Source: Alphaproteobacteria bacterium (GTDB lineage: Bacteria; Pseudomonadota; Alphaproteobacteria; JACAEB01). From it: a stretch of DNA of 64,000 nt. Position numbers and translations under genes: made by a program. Shown here piece by piece: positions 46,164 through 54,593 of this stretch; the stretch's first letter is position 1; every line of letters begins with the position of its first letter. The notes under the pieces are model-generated. The model did no database searches. It was not told where the DNA came from and saw only the letters and a list, made by a program, of their open reading frames with translations. The stretch lies in assembly GCA_024236075.1 (NCBI GenBank), contig JACKLE010000007.1:53263-117262 (forward strand). The letters run 5' to 3'.

Positions 46164-46645
46164 GCGAGAGCTGGACCCGTCTCGACCCGCCGGCGCGCAA
46201 GACGCGCATGGAAGCGCTCGTGCGCCGCTATTTCGACGCCTGCAACGCGGCCGACCGCGACGCGCTCCTCGCCTGCTTCACGCCCGACGCGGTGCATTAT
46301 TTTCCGCCCGGCCTGCCGGACATTCCCTGGCGCGGCGCCGGCACCATCGCGGACAAGTGGATCTGGTGCGTGGAGACGCTCGGCTCGCGCTGGACGATCG
46401 AGCACATGATCGCCGACGGCGAGCGCCTCGAGGCGGCGATCGAGTGGACGCACTGGAAGACCGCGTCCGACACCGCGCTCCGGGGCGACGAATGGTACCG
46501 TTTCGACGCCGCCACGGGGCGCATCAGCGAGATTCGCGCTTATTATGCGGCGCCCGCCGACCGCGGCCGTCCCGTGAACGAGCTCGTCGCGTTCGACTAT
46601 GCCGGGCGCGGCTACCATCTCGGGCCCCCGGGCGGCAAGCGCTGA
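46160..46645 (+). CDS. SnoaL-like / NTF2-fold protein
   Basis: 161 residues of the cone-shaped NTF2 fold (RRYFDACNAADRDALLACFTPDAVHYFPPG ... WTHWK ... RISEIRAYYA). Members are small-molecule isomerases, hydrolases or dehydratases; the reaction here is unknown. The GTG start overlaps the stop of the RraA-like gene, so it is in the same operon and probably works on a related intermediate. Confidence 0.78.
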   Translation: MSESWTRLDPPARKTRMEALVRRYFDACNAADRDALLACFTPDAVHYFPPGLPDIPWRGAGTIADKWIWCVETLGSRWTIEHMIADGERLEAAIEWTHWKTASDTALRGDEWYRFDAATGRISEIRAYYAAPADRGRPVNELVAFDYAGRGYHLGPPGGKR

Positions 46646-46674
46646 GCGGCCCGGCAACCATCAGGGAGACAGAC

Positions 46675-46968
46675 ATGCAGTTCGTCATCATCGCGCGCGA
46701 CGATCCCGCGCCCGGCACGCTCGACCGGCGCATGGCGGCGCGCCCGGAGCATCTCGAGGGCCTTCGCCGTCTTTATGCGGAGGGAAAGATCCTCGACGGC
46801 GGCGCGCTGCTCGACGACCGGGAGCGCATGTGCGGCTCGGTGATGCTGTGCGAGTTCGAGAGCCGCGCCGCGCTCGATGCCTATCTGGAGACCGAGCCCT
46901 ATTTCCGCGACAAGGTGTGGAAGGACGTCGAGATCCGCGCCATGCGCCGCGCGCCCCTCAAGGCCTGA
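46675..46968 (+). CDS. YciI-like small protein
   Basis: 97-residue ferredoxin-like protein of the YCII family (QFVIIARDDPAPGTLDRRMAARPEHL, with the conserved R-x-x-H-L segment). YCII-related proteins act as dehalogenase-like or lactonase-type enzymes; no function can be assigned. It follows the SnoaL-like gene after 29 bases with AGGGAGA before the ATG. Confidence 0.8.
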   Translation: MQFVIIARDDPAPGTLDRRMAARPEHLEGLRRLYAEGKILDGGALLDDRERMCGSVMLCEFESRAALDAYLETEPYFRDKVWKDVEIRAMRRAPLKA

Positions 46969-46981
46969 CGGCGGAGAGCCC

Positions 46982-47452
46982 ATGAGCGAGGGTCCCGTCT
47001 ATTCCGTGCGCCCCGTCGCCTATGTCCGCGCCGGCCGCTGCGAGCCCGTGGACGACCGATGGGACGGCGTGCCCGCCCGCATCGAGCTCGCCGACGGGCT
47101 CGATGCGGACGCGCTGACGGGCCTCGACGCCTTCTCGCATGTCGAGGTGCTCTTTCTCTTCCACCTCGTCGAGGAGGCCGAGATCGAGCTCGCCGCGCGC
47201 CATCCGCGCGGGCGCGCGGACTGGCCCCGCATCGGCATCTTCGCCCAGCGCGGCAAGGGGCGGCCGAACCGGCTCGGCGCCACGATCGCGCGCATCCTCA
47301 AGGTCGAGGGGCGCACGCTGCACGTCTCGGGGCTCGACGCGGTCGACGGCACGCCCGTCCTCGACCTCAAGCCCGTCATGTCGGGCTTCCTGCCGCGCGG
47401 CGAGATCGACGAGCCCCGATGGGCGAAGGAGATCATGGCCGACTATTGGTGA
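46982..47452 (+). CDS. TrmO-like (TsaA/YaeB) methyltransferase domain protein
   Basis: 156 residues with the TsaA domain: YSVRPVAYVR start, GLDAFSHVEVLFLFH, GKGRPNRLGATIARIL and LDLKPVMS. E. coli TrmO, which N6-methylates t6A37 of tRNA-Thr, has about 235 residues; this is the short single-domain form, whose role may differ. It is the last gene of the RraA-like run, 13 bases after the YciI-like gene. Confidence 0.8.
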   Translation: MSEGPVYSVRPVAYVRAGRCEPVDDRWDGVPARIELADGLDADALTGLDAFSHVEVLFLFHLVEEAEIELAARHPRGRADWPRIGIFAQRGKGRPNRLGATIARILKVEGRTLHVSGLDAVDGTPVLDLKPVMSGFLPRGEIDEPRWAKEIMADYW

Positions 47453-47547
47453 GGCCCGCCGGAACCCTCGCGGGGAGCCCGCTCGCCTTTCGCCACCTGG
47501 CGTTTCGACGTAGGATGCGCGGGCAAGGTGTTGGGGAGCTTCAAGCG

Positions 47548-47907
47548 ATGACCACGCACGTACAGCGTTTCTTCAGCGGATTGTTCGGACAGTTCTGGGC
47601 CACGTGGCGCAGCACCGTCGCCACCATCCTCACCTATTTCTTCATCGTCTACATGCTCTCCGGCCATTTTCTGTTCTCGGCGTCCGACGCCATGGAATGG
47701 ACGGACAAGATTCACGAAGGCATGGAGGCGGTCGCCCAGTGGATATCCGACACCTTCAGCATAAATGTCGACATCAAGGGCGCGTTCCGCATGCTGGTGA
47801 CGGATCAGACCGTGTTCGTGAGCACCATGACGCTGCTCGTGCGCGCCGTGGTCGTCGGCGGCGTCATCGCCGTCTTCAAGACGTTCGCCGGCTCCGGCGA
47901 GAAATAG
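47548..47907 (+). CDS. Small two-helix membrane protein of unknown function
   Basis: 119 residues with predicted membrane helices at about 24-45 (TVATILTYFFIVYMLSGHFLF) and 88-112 (VFVSTMTLLVRAVVVGGVIAVF). The acidic central segment carries WTDKIHEGMEAVAQW. I do not recognise the family. GGGGAG lies about ten bases before the ATG. It is followed by the glutamate-synthase-like gene. Confidence 0.65.
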   Translation: MTTHVQRFFSGLFGQFWATWRSTVATILTYFFIVYMLSGHFLFSASDAMEWTDKIHEGMEAVAQWISDTFSINVDIKGAFRMLVTDQTVFVSTMTLLVRAVVVGGVIAVFKTFAGSGEK

Positions 47908-47952
47908 CGCCTCGCTCGGATCCGCCTGCCGATGCGAGGGGAGTAGTGAGCC

Positions 47953-49581
47953 ATCCGCTATAGTCCGTTCGCCATCGTTCTTGCACTGAGCGTCTGCTCG
48001 CTCGCCCTCGGCCTCGCCGGACACGATGCGGGCTTCTGGTCGCTCGCCCTCCTCGCCCCGCTCGTCCTCGTCGGCATCTTCGACATCGTCCAGACGCGCC
48101 ACACGCTCTGGCGCCTCTTCCCGATCGCCGCGCACGTCAGATGGTTCTTCGAGTGGCTGCGCCCGTTCATGCGCGAATATCTCCTCGACGGCGACCATCA
48201 GGGCCGGCCGTTCAGCCACAGGGCGCGCGCCCTCGTCTACAAGCGCGCCAAGGATCTCGAGAGCGCGCAGCCCTTCGGCACGGATCTCGACGTCTATTCA
48301 TCCGGCTACGAATGGATCAATCACGCCGTCATGGCGCGCCAGGACGAGGTCGAGGACCATCGCGTCGCCGTCGGCGAGGGCGGCTGCAGGAAGCCCTACA
48401 GCGCGTCGCTGCTGAACATTTCCGCGATGAGCTTCGGCGCCCTCAGCGGCCGGGCGATCGAGGCCCTGAACCTCGGCGCGAAGCTCGGGGGCTTCTATCA
48501 CGACACGGGCGAGGGCGGCCTGTCGCGCTATCACCTCGCCCATGGCGGCGACGTCGTCTGGGAGCTCGGCACGGGCTATTTCGGCTGCCGCACTCCCGAG
48601 GGCGGCTTCGACCGCGCGCGCTTCCGGGACGGCGCGGCGCACGATCAGGTCAAGATGATCGAGATCAAGCTGAGCCAGGGCGCCAAGCCGGGCCATGGCG
48701 GGCTCCTGCCGGGCGCCAAGGTCTCGCCCGAGATCGCGGCTGCGCGCGGCGTCGAGGCGTGGGCGGATTGTCTGTCCCCGGCCCATCACTCGGCCTTCGG
48801 GACGCCGGTCGGGCTCATGGAGTGGATCGCCGAGCTGAGGGAGCTGTCGGGCGGCAAGCCCGTGGGCTTCAAGCTCTGCGTGGGCCATACCTGGGAGGTG
48901 CTCGCCCTCGTCAAGGCCATGCTCAAGACCGGCATCGCGCCCGACTTCATCGTCGTCGACGGCGCCGAGGGCGGCACGGGCGCCGCGCCGGCGGAGCTCT
49001 CGAACCATGTGGGCACGCCCCTGCGGGAGGGCCTCGTCACGGTCGTCAACGCGCTCGCGGGGACGGGCCTGCGCCGGCGCGTGCGCATCGCCGCCGCCGG
49101 CAAGATCACCACGGGCCACATGCTCGCGGCAAACCTCGCGCTCGGCGCCGACTGGTGCAACGCGGCGCGCGCCTTCATGTTCGCGCTGGGCTGCGTGCAG
49201 ACGAAGCGCTGCCACACGGGCACCTGCCCGACCGGCATCGCGACGCAGGACAAATGGCGCCAGTGGGGCCTCGACGTCGCCGACAAGGGCCCGCGCGTCC
49301 ACCATTTCCACCGCAATACGATGCTGGCCCTGTCGCAATATGTCGGCGCGGCGGGCCTCGAAAGCCCGGCCGAGCTTCGGCCCCACCACCTGCGCGTCCG
49401 CGTCAACGAGAACCTCGTTCTGCACGCGGACGAGCTCTACCGCTTCCTCGCGCCGGGATGCCTGCTCGACGCCCCGCAGGAGACGCCCTATGGCGACTGG
49501 TGGGCCATGGCGGACGCGGACAGCTTCGCGCCCCGTCGCCTCGAGACCGCCGCCCGCAGCCGCGCGCAGCTCTCGGCCTAG
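47953..49581 (+). CDS. FMN-binding glutamate synthase family protein, start codon irregular
   Basis: Membrane-anchored GltB-like FMN/Fe-S protein. The homologous frame runs about 542 codons from 47953. It has an N-terminal membrane segment (YSPFAIVLALSVCSLALGLA), then the Glu_synthase barrel (LNISAMSFGALSGRAIEALN, DTGEGGLSRYH, VDGAEGGTGAAPAE) and a Cys cluster CVQTKRCHTGTCPTG for the iron-sulfur site. No ATG, GTG or TTG is in frame before 48169. Either ATC at 47953 initiates, or there is a one-base frameshift after the GTG at 47946, whose own frame stops at 47958. The ATG at 48169 would remove the membrane part. Confidence 0.82.
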   Translation: MRYSPFAIVLALSVCSLALGLAGHDAGFWSLALLAPLVLVGIFDIVQTRHTLWRLFPIAAHVRWFFEWLRPFMREYLLDGDHQGRPFSHRARALVYKRAKDLESAQPFGTDLDVYSSGYEWINHAVMARQDEVEDHRVAVGEGGCRKPYSASLLNISAMSFGALSGRAIEALNLGAKLGGFYHDTGEGGLSRYHLAHGGDVVWELGTGYFGCRTPEGGFDRARFRDGAAHDQVKMIEIKLSQGAKPGHGGLLPGAKVSPEIAAARGVEAWADCLSPAHHSAFGTPVGLMEWIAELRELSGGKPVGFKLCVGHTWEVLALVKAMLKTGIAPDFIVVDGAEGGTGAAPAELSNHVGTPLREGLVTVVNALAGTGLRRRVRIAAAGKITTGHMLAANLALGADWCNAARAFMFALGCVQTKRCHTGTCPTGIATQDKWRQWGLDVADKGPRVHHFHRNTMLALSQYVGAAGLESPAELRPHHLRVRVNENLVLHADELYRFLAPGCLLDAPQETPYGDWWAMADADSFAPRRLETAARSRAQLSA

Positions 49582-49617
49582 GGATGCAGCCCCCATTGGG
49601 GCATTTGCCGGCACGAT

Positions 49618-49655
49618 CGGATCGCCCAAGCTCGAGCGGATCGCCCAAGCTCGAG
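49618..49655. repeat. Perfect 19-base tandem duplication
   Basis: CGGATCGCCCAAGCTCGAG occurs at 49618-49636 and immediately again at 49637-49655, between the glutamate-synthase-like gene and the convergent cytochrome gene. Confidence 0.8.
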
Positions 49656-49659
49656 AAGG

Positions 49660-49684
49660 CGTCCCGCGGCTCGACCGCGGGACG
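49660..49684. repeat. Palindrome CGTCCCGCGG-N5-CCGCGGGACG
   Basis: Perfect 10-base arms around CTCGA, directly after the tandem repeat. The same core is repeated at 62196-62218, so this is a dispersed intergenic element; between convergent genes it could also act as a terminator. Confidence 0.65.
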
Positions 49685-49735
49685 CCGGTCGTGTCGGCCG
49701 GCGCCCGTCCGCCGCCCCGCCGCGCGCCGTCCCGA

Positions 49736-51727
49736 TCAGCCGTCGGGCTGGCGGCGGCGGCGCGACAGGAGGTCTCCGGCCGGCGCGAGCTCGGCCGCGT
49801 CGAGATAGCCGTCGCCGTTCTTGTCCAGCATGGGGAAGGCGAGCTTGACGCCCTGGCCGATGCGGCCCTTGAGCTCGGCCGTCTCGATCCGGTCGTCGAT
49901 ATTGTCGTCGAGAAGGCCCATGAGGCGCGTCTTGCCGAGGGATTTTCCGTAGTCCTTCATATCGTCCGAGGTCTCGCCCACCCAGCGGAAGGCGACGGCG
50001 GTGTAGAGCATCTCCTGGAAGGTCTGCTCGCCCCATTCGACCGTGATCTTGGGGTCGGGGTTGGAGAGGTTGCGCTCCGAATTGTCGTAGACATAGCGCG
50101 CGATGAGCTTCGATCCCGCCGGAATCGGCACGGGCTCGACGAACTGGTAGCCGCGCTGCCAGTTGAAGTCGTAATGCGGCAGCGCGAGGAGGAGCGTCTC
50201 CTTGCCGTCCGGCGTGCGCAGCGTGAGGTCGGAGGCATAGCCCCGATAGTGCGCATGCGGAAAGGCCGAGTAGAGCAGCGCGTCGTTGGGGAAGGTCATG
50301 TAGGCGACCTCCTTGTGGCGCCCCTCGCCCGGCGGAATGACGATCGAGACGTCGGCGATGACGGACGAGCGCATGACGAGCTCGGGCTTCTCCTTGTGAA
50401 AGTAGAAGCCGATCTGCGTCGCGTCGGTCACGGCCTTGCCGACGGGCGTGTAGTGCATCTGGAAGCCGATATAGCCGCCGGCCGGGAAGGGCGTCCCGAT
50501 ATTGGCGGGCTGGACGGTCGATTCCGCGCCGACCGCGTAGCCGCCCGTCGAGAACTCCCAGCGCGAGGTGGAGGCGGCGCCGTCCTTCGGCTCCTCGGAC
50601 ATGTAGCCCGAGAGCACGTGGTGCACGGTCTCGCGCGAGCCGACCTTGATCGTCGTCGCGCGCAGCCACTTGTCCTCCTTCAGAGGATTGGCGACGTAGG
50701 GATATTGATAGTCGACGATGCCGCTCGCCGGCACGTCGTAGGCCGGCAGCGTGAGGATGAGGTCGGGGGGCCCGAGGGGCCAGTCCTCGGCGTGCAGCTC
50801 GGCCTCGGCGAGGGGGTCGTTGCCCTCCCCGCGCGGCGCGCCCGCCTCGATCCAGTGGACGAGCGTCTTGATCTCCTCGCTCGACATGGAGCGGTCGCCG
50901 ATGAACTTGCCCACATGCGGATCGGCGTGCCAGGGCGGCATGCGCTGCGTGCGGACGGTCTCGCGCATCATCGGCGCCCAGCCCTTGACGTCGTCGTACT
51001 TCGTCAGGGCGAAGGGCCCGATGCCGCCCGGCTGGTGGCACGTGACGCATTTGTCGAGAAGGATCGGCGCGACGGTCTTCGAATAGGAGATCTCGGAGAA
51101 CGTCTCGGCGCGGTCGCGATCGGGGAAGCTCACGATGCAGCCGGGCGCCGCGTCGACGCTCGCGACGCGGACGGGCTTGCCGGCGAGGACGTCGTCGAGC
51201 GCGTCCTTGAGATAGGTGTGCTCGGGCTGCGCCTTCTGGCGCTCGTAGCTCAGGCGGTCGTCGACGGGACCGTGGTAGACGACCTTGTAGCCGTCGTCGG
51301 GGCTGACGACGAAGATCTCGGCGGTGCGCATGACGCCGAGCTGCTCGCCCACGAGCTGGTTCTCGTCGACGAGGATCGGCATGGCCGCGCCGAATTCGGC
51401 GGCCTCCGCGGCGATCGCCTCGCGCGTGTCCTGCGGATTGGAGTTGAGCATGTAGAAGACGACGCCCTTGGGCACGTAGGTCTTCTGCAGTTCGGCGAGG
51501 AAGCCCATGGCGGTGCGCGCGATGGGGCAGCCATTGCCCTGCGTCATGATCACGACGGCCGGCGCGTCGCCGAAATAATAAAGCCGATGCGAGCCGCCAT
51601 TGGCGTCGGTGAGGCGGAAATCGTCGACATATTCCGCGGGCTCGACCCGCGTCGCGGCCTGCGCCGCGCCCGCCAGGAACACCGCGACCATGGCGCCCGC
51701 AAGGGCCCGCCAGCCAAATCCGCTCAT
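49736..51727 (-). CDS. Periplasmic redoxin-cytochrome c-PHM-like monooxygenase-EF-hand fusion
   Basis: 663-residue exported protein. Residues 1-24 are a signal peptide. A thioredoxin-like redoxin domain (about 30-190) has a single Cys67 (GNGCPIAR). A c-type haem motif CVTCH lies at 227-231. A copper type II, ascorbate-dependent monooxygenase-like region (about 340-590) has candidate ligands H369-H370, H425, H491-x-H493 and M573. Two canonical EF-hand loops are at 607-618 and 635-646. The ATG at 51727 has GGGAGG seven bases upstream. It may oxidise a substrate or scavenge peroxide; the reaction is unknown. Confidence 0.85.
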   Translation of the reverse strand: MSGFGWRALAGAMVAVFLAGAAQAATRVEPAEYVDDFRLTDANGGSHRLYYFGDAPAVVIMTQGNGCPIARTAMGFLAELQKTYVPKGVVFYMLNSNPQDTREAIAAEAAEFGAAMPILVDENQLVGEQLGVMRTAEIFVVSPDDGYKVVYHGPVDDRLSYERQKAQPEHTYLKDALDDVLAGKPVRVASVDAAPGCIVSFPDRDRAETFSEISYSKTVAPILLDKCVTCHQPGGIGPFALTKYDDVKGWAPMMRETVRTQRMPPWHADPHVGKFIGDRSMSSEEIKTLVHWIEAGAPRGEGNDPLAEAELHAEDWPLGPPDLILTLPAYDVPASGIVDYQYPYVANPLKEDKWLRATTIKVGSRETVHHVLSGYMSEEPKDGAASTSRWEFSTGGYAVGAESTVQPANIGTPFPAGGYIGFQMHYTPVGKAVTDATQIGFYFHKEKPELVMRSSVIADVSIVIPPGEGRHKEVAYMTFPNDALLYSAFPHAHYRGYASDLTLRTPDGKETLLLALPHYDFNWQRGYQFVEPVPIPAGSKLIARYVYDNSERNLSNPDPKITVEWGEQTFQEMLYTAVAFRWVGETSDDMKDYGKSLGKTRLMGLLDDNIDDRIETAELKGRIGQGVKLAFPMLDKNGDGYLDAAELAPAGDLLSRRRRQPDG

Positions 51728-51905
51728 CGTTCGCCTCCCGAGACCTGTCGGCACACGCCCATTCAACGGGCCTTGCGCGGGCGACCCGTTGATCGCCGCC
51801 GTCTTTGCGCAACGGAAGGTAGTGCGGCAGCGGGGGAAGGTCACCCCTTGCCCTGCAACCGGCGCATGGCCCGCAAGGCAAGGGGACGAGAGGAACGCCG
51901 CCCGC

Positions 51906-52361
51906 TCAGTGGGCGAGCTTTTCCTTCACGATGGCGCTCGCCCGGGCGAAGTCCATCTGGCCGGCATAGCGCTCCTTCAGCGCGCCCATGCAGCGGCCCA
52001 TGTCCTTGATCGTCGAGGCGCCCATCTCCTGGAGCAGGTGCCCGCACGCCGTCTCGATCTCGGCGGGCGAGAGCTGCCGGGGCAGGAAGGACTTGATGAT
52101 CTCCTCCTCCTCGCGCTCCTGCTCGGCGAGGTCGGCGCGGCCGGCCTCCTCGTAGGTGCGGATCGATTCCTCGCGCTGGCGCACCATCTTCTGGAGAATC
52201 TGGAGGATCTCCTCCGGGCTCGCGCCTTCGCAGCGGTCCTCCGCGCGCGCGGCGATGTCGCGGTCCTTGATGGCCGCGAGCATGAGGCGCAGCGTCGAGA
52301 CGCGCCGCTGATCGCGGGCCTTCATCGCCGTCTTGAGCGCCTGATTGATGTCTTCACGCAT
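51906..52361 (-). CDS. YqeY / GatB-YqeY domain protein
   Basis: 151-residue helical protein of the YqeY family, related to the tail of GatB. It starts MREDINQALKTAMKARDQRRVSTLRLMLAAIKD and contains EIIKSFLPRQLSPAEI and DMGRCMGALK. Its role is unknown; a link to tRNA-dependent amidation is suspected for the family. I chose the ATG at 52361. It is divergent from carA, as in many alphaproteobacteria. Confidence 0.9.
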   Translation of the reverse strand: MREDINQALKTAMKARDQRRVSTLRLMLAAIKDRDIAARAEDRCEGASPEEILQILQKMVRQREESIRTYEEAGRADLAEQEREEEEIIKSFLPRQLSPAEIETACGHLLQEMGASTIKDMGRCMGALKERYAGQMDFARASAIVKEKLAH

Positions 52362-52733
52362 GACCTTGTCCTTGTTGTTGCAGCGCAGCAGCAAGCCCGC
52401 CGCGATCCCGCGGCCAACGGGGCCCACCGTCCGTTACCCCTGTGGTAAGTATTTGTTTTTGCCGTGTTTTCCAGGCTCCGAGACACGCTTGACGATATCT
52501 TCGCTGCTGCGTAGTCTCCCCCGACTTTGTGCCCGTTGGCACGGAGGGCCGAATCGAATCGGCGCTTTGAGTCGGCCCGCAATGTGGGCTCTCGCGACCG
52601 AGATTTCAAGCCGCCCGCGCCCGTCCATCCCGACACCGAGCCGAGTCGCGACCGCGGGGCCCGCCCCGAGATCGGGCACCGCCCCGAACCTGCCGGCCCC
52701 TCGGGGCCCCCGGCGAGGAGAGACCTGCGAGCG
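52362..52733. other. Divergent yqeY-carA intergenic region
   Basis: About 370 bases without a gene. A possible carA promoter is TTGACG (52489-52494) with TAGTCT 17 bases later. A GCCGA-N6-TCGGC hairpin (near 52548) and a GC-rich leader follow up to carA. No small ORF with a good ribosome site was found. Confidence 0.5.
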
Positions 52734-53897
52734 ATGAACGCCAATTCGCGCCTCGAGACGCGGCCGACCGCCCTGCTCGTCCTCGCCGACGGCACCGTCA
52801 TTCCCGGCAGGGGCCTCGGCGCGAAGGGCGCGGCCGTCGGCGAGGTCTGCTTCAACACGGCGATGACCGGCTATCAGGAGATCCTCACCGATCCCTCCTA
52901 TGCCGGACAGATCGTCGCCTTCACCTTCCCCCATATCGGCAATGTCGGGACGAACACGGAGGATCTCGAGGCGACGAACACCGCCGTGCGCGGCGCGATC
53001 TTCCGCGCCGACGTCACCGCGCCCTCGAACTGGCGCTCGAGCGCCTCGCTGAACGACTGGCTCGCGGCGCGCAACATCGTGGCGCTGACCGGGATCGACA
53101 CGCGGGCGCTGACGCGGCGCATTCGCGAGCGCGGCATGCCGAACGCCGTCATCGCCCACGCGCCCGACGGGGCCTTCGACCTCGACGCGCTGAAGAAGAA
53201 GGCCGCCGACTGGCCGGGCCTTGAGGGCATGGACCTCGCCAAGGAGGTCACCTCGCGCCAAAGCGCGCGCTGGGACGAGACGCTCTGGGCCTGGGGCAAG
53301 GGCCATGGGCGGCGCGAGGGCGCCGCCTTCCGCGTCGTCGCCGTCGACTACGGCATCAAGCGCAACATCCTGCGCGCGCTCGCCTCGCTCGGCGCGGAGG
53401 TGACGACCGTGCCCGCGACCGCGACGGCCGAGGAGGTGCTCGCCCACCGGCCCGACGGCGTCTTCCTCTCGAACGGCCCGGGCGACCCGGCCGCGACCGG
53501 CGTCTATGCCGTGCCGACGATCCGCGGCCTCGTCGATTCGGGCCTGCCGGTCTTCGGCATCTGCCTCGGCCATCAGATGCTGGGGATCGCCCTCGGCGGG
53601 CGGACGAAGAAGATGCATCAGGGCCATCACGGCGCCAATCATCCGGTCAAGGATCTGACGACGGGCAAGGTCGAGATCACCTCGATGAATCACGGCTTCG
53701 CGGTCGACGCGGAGAGCCTGCCCGAGGGCGTCGTCGAGACGCACCGCTCGCTCTTCGACGGCTCGAATTGCGGCCTCGCCGTCGAGGGCCGCCCGGTCTT
53801 CTCGGTGCAATATCACCCCGAGGCCTCGCCAGGCCCCCACGACAGCCATTATCTTTTCGAGCGCTTCCGCGCCGCGATCCTCGCGCGCGCGAGCTGA
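52734..53897 (+). CDS. carA: Carbamoyl-phosphate synthase small subunit CarA
   Basis: Glutamine amidotransferase subunit feeding ammonia to CarB for pyrimidine and arginine synthesis. The 387 residues have the CPSase small-chain N-domain (LLVLADGTVIPGRG, TGYQEILTDPSYAGQI) and a class I GATase domain with nucleophile Cys in GICLGHQMLG and the His/Glu of QYHPEASPGP. The start is the ATG at 52734, preceded by GGAGAGA. carB is not adjacent. Confidence 0.97.
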   Translation: MNANSRLETRPTALLVLADGTVIPGRGLGAKGAAVGEVCFNTAMTGYQEILTDPSYAGQIVAFTFPHIGNVGTNTEDLEATNTAVRGAIFRADVTAPSNWRSSASLNDWLAARNIVALTGIDTRALTRRIRERGMPNAVIAHAPDGAFDLDALKKKAADWPGLEGMDLAKEVTSRQSARWDETLWAWGKGHGRREGAAFRVVAVDYGIKRNILRALASLGAEVTTVPATATAEEVLAHRPDGVFLSNGPGDPAATGVYAVPTIRGLVDSGLPVFGICLGHQMLGIALGGRTKKMHQGHHGANHPVKDLTTGKVEITSMNHGFAVDAESLPEGVVETHRSLFDGSNCGLAVEGRPVFSVQYHPEASPGPHDSHYLFERFRAAILARAS

Positions 53898-53908
53898 CGG
53901 AGGGAGCC

Positions 53909-54238
53909 ATGGACGAGCTGAAGCTGACGCGGGACGCGGACCGGCTCCTCGCCTTCGTCTACGACCGCGCCGGCGGCGAGGTCGACGTCGAGGTGGACGC
54001 GACCGCCTTTCTCGAGCGGGCCGACTGGACCGAGGCGCATTATCAGCATGTCCTCGCCTATCTCGAGCGCCTGGGCTGGGGCCGGCGCATCGAGACGAGC
54101 CTGCCGCTCCACGACGGCACCCAGCGCGAGAGCGAGATCGACGAGGGCGAGGCCTGGCCCGACGTCCCGCTCCACCACTCGCGCAACCTCGCGCTCACCG
54201 GGGAAGGCCTCGCGCGCATCGACGCGCAGAGGAAGTAG
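53909..54238 (+). CDS. Small acidic protein of unknown function
   Basis: 109 residues, strongly acidic (many Asp and Glu), with a winged-helix-like pattern (DATAFLERADWTEAHYQHVLAYLERLGW, LALTGEGLARIDAQ). GGGAG precedes the ATG by a few bases and it follows carA after 11 bases. I do not recognise the family. Confidence 0.65.
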   Translation: MDELKLTRDADRLLAFVYDRAGGEVDVEVDATAFLERADWTEAHYQHVLAYLERLGWGRRIETSLPLHDGTQRESEIDEGEAWPDVPLHHSRNLALTGEGLARIDAQRK

Positions 54239-54254
54239 CGGGCGGCCGCCCGAC

Positions 54255-54578
54255 ATGTTCGTTCTTGTCGTCCTTTTCGGAATGGCATGGGGATTGGTTG
54301 CCCTGCTTGCTTATGCCATCCGTAAGGCCGGCACGCCCGCCCGCTTTCGCCGTCCTGCCCTGGTCGCGCTCAGCGTCCTCGTCGTCATGCCTGTGCTCGG
54401 GCCGGCAACCATCGTGGCCGTTCCCGTTCCGATGGGGCTGGTCCTCGGGGCGGCGCTGGCGGCGGGAGAGCCGCTCGAGCTCTTCGATCTGCTGGCCGCT
54501 TTCTGGTGGTTTTCTCTGCCGTCCCTGCTGGCGACGCTCGCCGCCTCGAGCTGGCTCGCGTGGCGCTTCGTCCGGTAG
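54255..54578 (+). CDS. Small membrane protein of unknown function
   Basis: 107 residues predicted to span the membrane three to four times (LVVLFGMAWGLVALLAYAI, LVALSVLVVMPVLGPATIV, LLAAFWWFSLPSLLATLAA). No clear Shine-Dalgarno precedes the ATG, so this is less certain than its neighbours. Confidence 0.45.
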   Translation: MFVLVVLFGMAWGLVALLAYAIRKAGTPARFRRPALVALSVLVVMPVLGPATIVAVPVPMGLVLGAALAAGEPLELFDLLAAFWWFSLPSLLATLAASSWLAWRFVR

Positions 54579-54593
54579 GCGGGCGGCGCGGCC

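Noticed and set aside
49007..52009. 1000-residue plus-strand frame over the cytochrome fusion gene
   Set aside because: Antisense to a gene with signal peptide, haem and EF-hand motifs; no homology-like pattern.
52734..53897. Absence of carB after carA as an anomaly
   Set aside because: carA and carB are often unlinked in alphaproteobacteria, so this is not unusual.
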